NCBI RefSeq assembly: GCF_008369935.1
Contig: NZ_VTUZ01000043.1
Span: 1-64,000, forward strand
Reading direction: 5' to 3'
Origin: Paraburkholderia panacisoli
Lineage (GTDB): Bacteria > Pseudomonadota > Gammaproteobacteria > Burkholderiales > Burkholderiaceae
Length of the DNA: 64,000 nt
Position 1 is the stretch's first letter, and every line of letters begins with the position of its first letter. Positions 60,637 through 64,000 of the stretch are shown one piece after another. Both the position numbers and the translations under genes were made by a program. The notes below the pieces were generated by a model. That model made no database searches. It saw only the letters and a list, made by a program, of their open reading frames with translations, and had not been told where the DNA came from.

Positions 60637-61708
60637 TCGGCGTCCAGCTCATGGATTCAATGGATGAGCAGCGGCTAATGCCCTTCCTAATGGGAGCTAG
60701 TACGCTTGTCTTTGGATCCTCTCCTCGGGCGCGCACATAGCGCCGGGTATTCGAGGCAGTTTATGACGCAACGGGCGGGGATCAATCTTCGTTTGCTCGC
60801 CAGGAATTTCCACTTCGGAACTGCCCTGATCCCGGGGCAGCCTCGGGCGCTCGTTGCGGGCGAATGAACCGCACCGTCGCAAGGCCGCTACGTGCCCGGC
60901 AGCGCGGCGAACCGCCGAGCCTCACATTCATCGGCCGTAAACACGATATCGACGACAGGCCGAAAACAGTCGGCGTTTCAGTCGTCGCCGCCTCGGCGAT
61001 CGACAGGCACGATCCCGCGCGTATCCAGCTACGACATGCGCATCTTCTCCGATCTGCGCGTCGACCCACGAGTCACACTGGTGGCTGGCTCGGCCATTCT
61101 TTGCATTGCACCACACCGAAGAAGGAGCAGGTGGTCACGGATTGCAGCGAAGACGCGTCGCGCAGTCAGTTGCGGCATTGCCGTTCGCAGTTGCGGCCGC
61201 ATTGAGACGCCACCCATGTGACATCCGTGGCGCGTGCGGCAAGGCTAGGGAGATTCCCTAGGGCTCTTGACTTTATTAATTCCAAAACACATCATCCTAT
61301 ATAAATCGATCTGCTAATGCATGATCGTATTTGAATTGATGTACCCGGGAGTGCGGGTTTGGGGATTCGTGCTTTGTCGATGGCGCGAACGGAGAAAGGC
61401 CTAACCGGTCTCCGTGCTTGCAGGGCTTCGGGCGGAGGCAAAGGCAATGTAATTCAGCAGTCGAATTCCAGGCTATTCCGGCAAGTCACACCTCGCCCCG
61501 CATTCCTCTGTTTATTGTCGAGCGGTTGCATTCCGCTGTCGAGGCTAAGAATCCGCATCGCCTGCCGAAATTAAAATTCGACTTAATAGATGTAGGCGCA
61601 GATAGATAAAACAACGCGAAATTCGATACAGATGAATTTTGTAAATATTTCGGTGAACAGAACAATAGGCGTATTGGGCACCATTTGCCCACGACATCGA
61701 GGATCAAC
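60637..61708. other. long non-coding gap before the fused transporter gene
   Basis: About 1070 bases. Frames at 60700-61200 give Arg/Cys-rich translations without motifs, possibly decayed coding DNA. The part from 61260 on is AT-rich and holds the inverted copy of the regulatory element (61266-61303). No gene is supported. Confidence 0.45.
61266..61303 (-). repeat. 38-bp regulatory element, copy 4 (inverted)
   Basis: On the minus strand it ends TTGGAATTAATAAAGTCAAG and shares ATGATGTGTTTTGG with the copy at 35707. It is the only full copy in the minus orientation; the nearest rightward gene, the fused transporter, starts 520 bases away. Confidence 0.6.
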
Positions 61709-61822
61709 ATGTCCGACTCGCTTAAGGCCTGGCTGACTGGCAAACAAAACACGGAAGATCCGCGCGATTTCGTGGACGCTGCCAGTTCGAGGAAGTCTTT
61801 GCACATCAATTGTTCGAGATGA
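61709..61822 (+). CDS. possible 37-residue leader peptide
   Basis: An ATG at 61709 preceded by GAGGATCAAC opens a 37-codon frame (MSDSLKAWLTGKQNTEDPRD... ending HINCSR) whose stop is three bases before the transporter ATG. The good ribosome binding site contrasts with the weak one of the transporter gene itself, so translational coupling is possible. No family recognised; it may also be chance. Confidence 0.3.
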   Translation: MSDSLKAWLTGKQNTEDPRDFVDAASSRKSLHINCSR

Positions 61823-61825
61823 ATC

Positions 61826-64000
61826 ATGAATGACCAGAAAACGCTGCTGCAGGTCGATGGTGTCACCAAGATCTTCCCCGGAGTGCGGGCGCTTGACGAC
61901 GTGACGTTCTCGGTCGTCGAGGGCGAGGTACACGGTCTCGTTGGCGAGAACGGGGCAGGCAAGTCCACGCTCATGGCCGTCGCGTCCGGCGCCCTCGTGC
62001 CGGAGAAAGGACGCGTCGTAATCGACGGCACGGAAACGCTAGGCGACACCGAGCAGGCACGCCGGTTGGGGTTGGCTATCGTACGGCAGGAACCGGCGCT
62101 CATGCCCGACCTGACCGTAGCGGAAAACCTTTATCTCGGCGTGCCTGCCGGGCAGCGTCCGTCCTTGATGGAGGTGGCGCAATGGGCGCGAGGGCTCCTG
62201 AAGCAATGGAGCGACGATGTCGCAATCGATGCGAACGAGCGCGTGGTGAGCTTGGGCCCCGAGCAGCGGTTCATCGTTGAAATCGTCAAAGCGCTTGCTG
62301 CAAAGCCCAAGGTTCTGGTCCTCGACGAACCGACCGAACACCTGTTGACGGAAGACGTCGATCGTCTGTTCGAGCGCATCCGCAAGATAACGGCTTCGGG
62401 TTGTTCGGTCGTCTATATCTCGCACAGGATCCGCGAGGTCCAGAGAATTGCGCATCGCCTGACGGTTCTTCGCGACGGTCAGGGCCAGGGCACCTATGAG
62501 GCCGCGGGCCTCAGCGAACAGGAAATTGTCGAACTGATCGTCGGCGGTGCGCTCGACCGCGACTTCCCGGCCAAGGGTAACAATGGCGGCGCAAGCGTCA
62601 TTCTCGACGTGACGAAGCTGCGTGGTGCCGGCTTTACCGACATATCGGTTCAGGTCAAGAAAGGTGAGATTGTCGGCCTCGCGGGGATCGACGGCAACGG
62701 CCAGCGAGAATTCATGCGGGCCCTCGCGGGACAGACGCGAAGCCATGGTAGCGTCACGGTGGCCGGCATTCCCGCGAGGCTTCGCAACTCGCAGGCTGCC
62801 GCCGATTCGGGCATCAGTTATCTGCCGGGCGACCGTCATCGCGAGGGCATTTTCGGCGAATTGTCGGTGCGCGAGAATTTTTCGATCCGCAGTCTCCCAT
62901 TCGATTCCATCAAGGGATGGGTAAGCCAGCGCAGCGAAGCAAAGCGCGCCAGGGACGCCGTGACGCGATTCGCTGTCAAGACGCCGTCCATTGACACGCC
63001 TATTCGTACCCTGTCGGGCGGTAACCAACAGAAGCTTGTGCTGGCGAGTGTCCTCGCCAGTCATCCCAAGGTGCTGCTGGTCGACGAGCCGACCCAGGGC
63101 GTGGACATTGGCGCACGGATGGAAATCTACAAGGTGCTCCGCGAGGCCGCAGCCGCAGGCGCCGCCGTGATCGTCGTTTCGTCGGATGCGCACGAGGTGG
63201 CGGGACTCTGTGACCGTGTGCTCATCTTTTCGCGCGGCCATATCGTCAAGGAATTGGGCGAGAACGCCGTCAGTGAGAACAACATCACGTCTGCCGTCCT
63301 GACCGCAACGACTGAGCGGGAGAAGGGCGCTTCCCGGACTTCCGGGCTCTGGAAGTGGGCTGCCGGGGATTGGGCGCCGCTCGTGATGCTTGCCGTTGCA
63401 GTCTGTGCGCTCGGTATGTATGCGGCGCACGTCAATCCGACTTACCTCTCTGCGCGAAACCTCAGCGGCATGCTGGCGCTCGTGGCGACACTGGCCATCG
63501 TCGCATACGGGCAGCAGATGCTCATGCTGGTTGGCGGGATCGATCTTTCGGTCGGGCCGCTCATGGGGCTGATCGTCGTCATACAGTCGTTCTTCCTGAA
63601 TGATGGCGCATCGCTGGGTCATCAGCTCTCTGGTTGGGTGATCGTGTTGCTCGTTGCCCTTGCCGTCGGACTCGTGAACTGGATGCTGGTCGGCCCGTTC
63701 CGGTTGCATCCGATGGTGGCAACGCTCGCGACGTACATGGCGCTTCAGGCGGTGTCACTGCTCCTGCGCCCGGTTCCGGGTGGCCTGATCGCGGATTCCA
63801 TCGTGGAGTCGATCGGTGCCCAGATCGGCGTCGTCCCCATTGTCGTGATCGTGGCAATCGTCATTGCGGTGGTGCTCGAAATCGCGTTGTTCAAGTCGAG
63901 GGCCGGTCTCACGTTGCGCGGTGTGGGCTCCCGCGTCGAAGCGGCGCGTATGTCCGGCGCCCGCCCGCAACTGACGTCGCTCGCCGCGTACATGGGGTGT
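61826..64000 (+). CDS. ABC transporter ATPase fused to its permease (partial, runs off the right edge)
   Basis: An uninterrupted frame of at least 725 codons with no stop before the window end. Residues 1-490 are a double-cassette ATPase of the RbsA/XylG type: first Walker A GENGAGKST, Walker B LVLDEPTEHL with a weak signature LGPEQRFIVEI; the second half has a degenerate P-loop (GIDGNGQRE), LSGGNQQKLVLAS and LLVDEPTQGVD. A short linker leads straight into a RbsC-type permease with several membrane segments (MLAVAVCALGMYAAHVNPTYLSARNLSGML, MLVGGIDLSVGPLMGL). ATPase and permease are normally separate genes. It probably partners a sugar-type binding protein such as that at 42099. Confidence 0.88.
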   Translation, partial: MNDQKTLLQVDGVTKIFPGVRALDDVTFSVVEGEVHGLVGENGAGKSTLMAVASGALVPEKGRVVIDGTETLGDTEQARRLGLAIVRQEPALMPDLTVAENLYLGVPAGQRPSLMEVAQWARGLLKQWSDDVAIDANERVVSLGPEQRFIVEIVKALAAKPKVLVLDEPTEHLLTEDVDRLFERIRKITASGCSVVYISHRIREVQRIAHRLTVLRDGQGQGTYEAAGLSEQEIVELIVGGALDRDFPAKGNNGGASVILDVTKLRGAGFTDISVQVKKGEIVGLAGIDGNGQREFMRALAGQTRSHGSVTVAGIPARLRNSQAAADSGISYLPGDRHREGIFGELSVRENFSIRSLPFDSIKGWVSQRSEAKRARDAVTRFAVKTPSIDTPIRTLSGGNQQKLVLASVLASHPKVLLVDEPTQGVDIGARMEIYKVLREAAAAGAAVIVVSSDAHEVAGLCDRVLIFSRGHIVKELGENAVSENNITSAVLTATTEREKGASRTSGLWKWAAGDWAPLVMLAVAVCALGMYAAHVNPTYLSARNLSGMLALVATLAIVAYGQQMLMLVGGIDLSVGPLMGLIVVIQSFFLNDGASLGHQLSGWVIVLLVALAVGLVNWMLVGPFRLHPMVATLATYMALQAVSLLLRPVPGGLIADSIVESIGAQIGVVPIVVIVAIVIAVVLEIALFKSRAGLTLRGVGSRVEAARMSGARPQLTSLAAYMGC

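Noticed and set aside
62039..63709. 556-codon minus-strand open frame opposite the fused transporter gene
   Set aside because: It is the antisense of clear ABC ATPase and permease motifs; its translation is rich in His, Arg and Asp with no domain, a usual shadow in GC-rich DNA.
1..64000. CRISPR array or insertion sequence
   Set aside because: No regularly spaced repeats and no transposase or terminal inverted repeats with target duplications were found by reading; the long inverted repeat is explained by a duplicated cupin gene.

Overview
The window looks like part of a Burkholderiaceae replicon (Burkholderia, Paraburkholderia, Caballeronia or Cupriavidus type). The DNA is GC-rich, with a general porin of the Burkholderia OmpC-like type (YGIIDTG start, terminal Phe), many MarR, IclR, LacI and GlxA-type regulators, and dense catabolic gene clusters of the kind found on second chromosomes or megaplasmids. 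No rRNA, complete tRNA, CRISPR array, transposase or integrase was seen. All functional names come from reading motifs and from recollection of protein families; no database search was run.

Layout. 0.4-7.6 kb: small stress or detoxification units. These are a GNAT acetyltransferase, a GlxA-like regulator divergent from an HD-domain protein, a glutathione S-transferase, an NmrA-type NAD(P)-binding protein followed by a MarR regulator, and an MFS exporter with a YncE-like beta-propeller. 8.2-16.6 kb: a LacI-type regulator, a complete glycerol-type ABC importer (binding protein, two permeases, a 64-residue membrane protein, two ATPases) and DhaL/DhaK, read as uptake and ATP-dependent phosphorylation of a short ketose such as dihydroxyacetone or a tetrulose. 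16.9-19.8 kb: a BON protein, a small secreted protein and a methyltransferase in sparse DNA. 20-29.2 kb: a MarR gene and a six-gene minus-strand operon (hemerythrin, FMN/2Fe-2S reductase, two paralogous phthalate-dioxygenase-type Rieske oxygenases, SDR, alpha/beta-hydrolase), divergent from a porin and an enoyl-CoA hydratase. At 29.44 kb a 3' fragment of a tRNA-Pro(GGG) gene, with a terminator just behind it, looks like an integration scar.

29.6-33.3 kb: a DUF899 protein, a sialidase relic, a LuxR-type regulator with a degenerate receiver domain, and a non-exported HtrA-like protease. 33.3-64 kb is a large mosaic aromatic-catabolic region. It has three close MarR paralogues, two IclR regulators, two cupin + Gfo/Idh/MocA modules in opposite orientation, a BKACE-like enzyme, a 4,5-dihydroxyphthalate-decarboxylase-like protein, a two-subunit molybdoenzyme of the pyrogallol transhydroxylase / resorcinol hydroxylase type with an added N-terminal SCP2-like domain, a terephthalate-dioxygenase-like set (A2, A3, A1), SDRs, an aldehyde dehydrogenase, a sugar-type binding protein and an ABC ATPase fused to its permease that runs off the right edge.

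The most striking signals in the right half are: (i) an element of about 38 bp found four times plus a shortened fifth copy, tied to the MarR paralogues and to divergent catabolic promoters; (ii) a 1.08-kb nearly identical inverted repeat, the two cupin genes, flanking about 18.4 kb; (iii) a scrambled ABC-ATPase relic next to the binding-protein gene, with the intact fused ATPase-permease 20 kb away; (iv) relics of an FAD-dependent dehydrogenase and an MFS transporter. Together these suggest a region assembled and reshuffled recently, probably for a polyhydroxylated or carboxylated aromatic. The substrate cannot be fixed from sequence alone.
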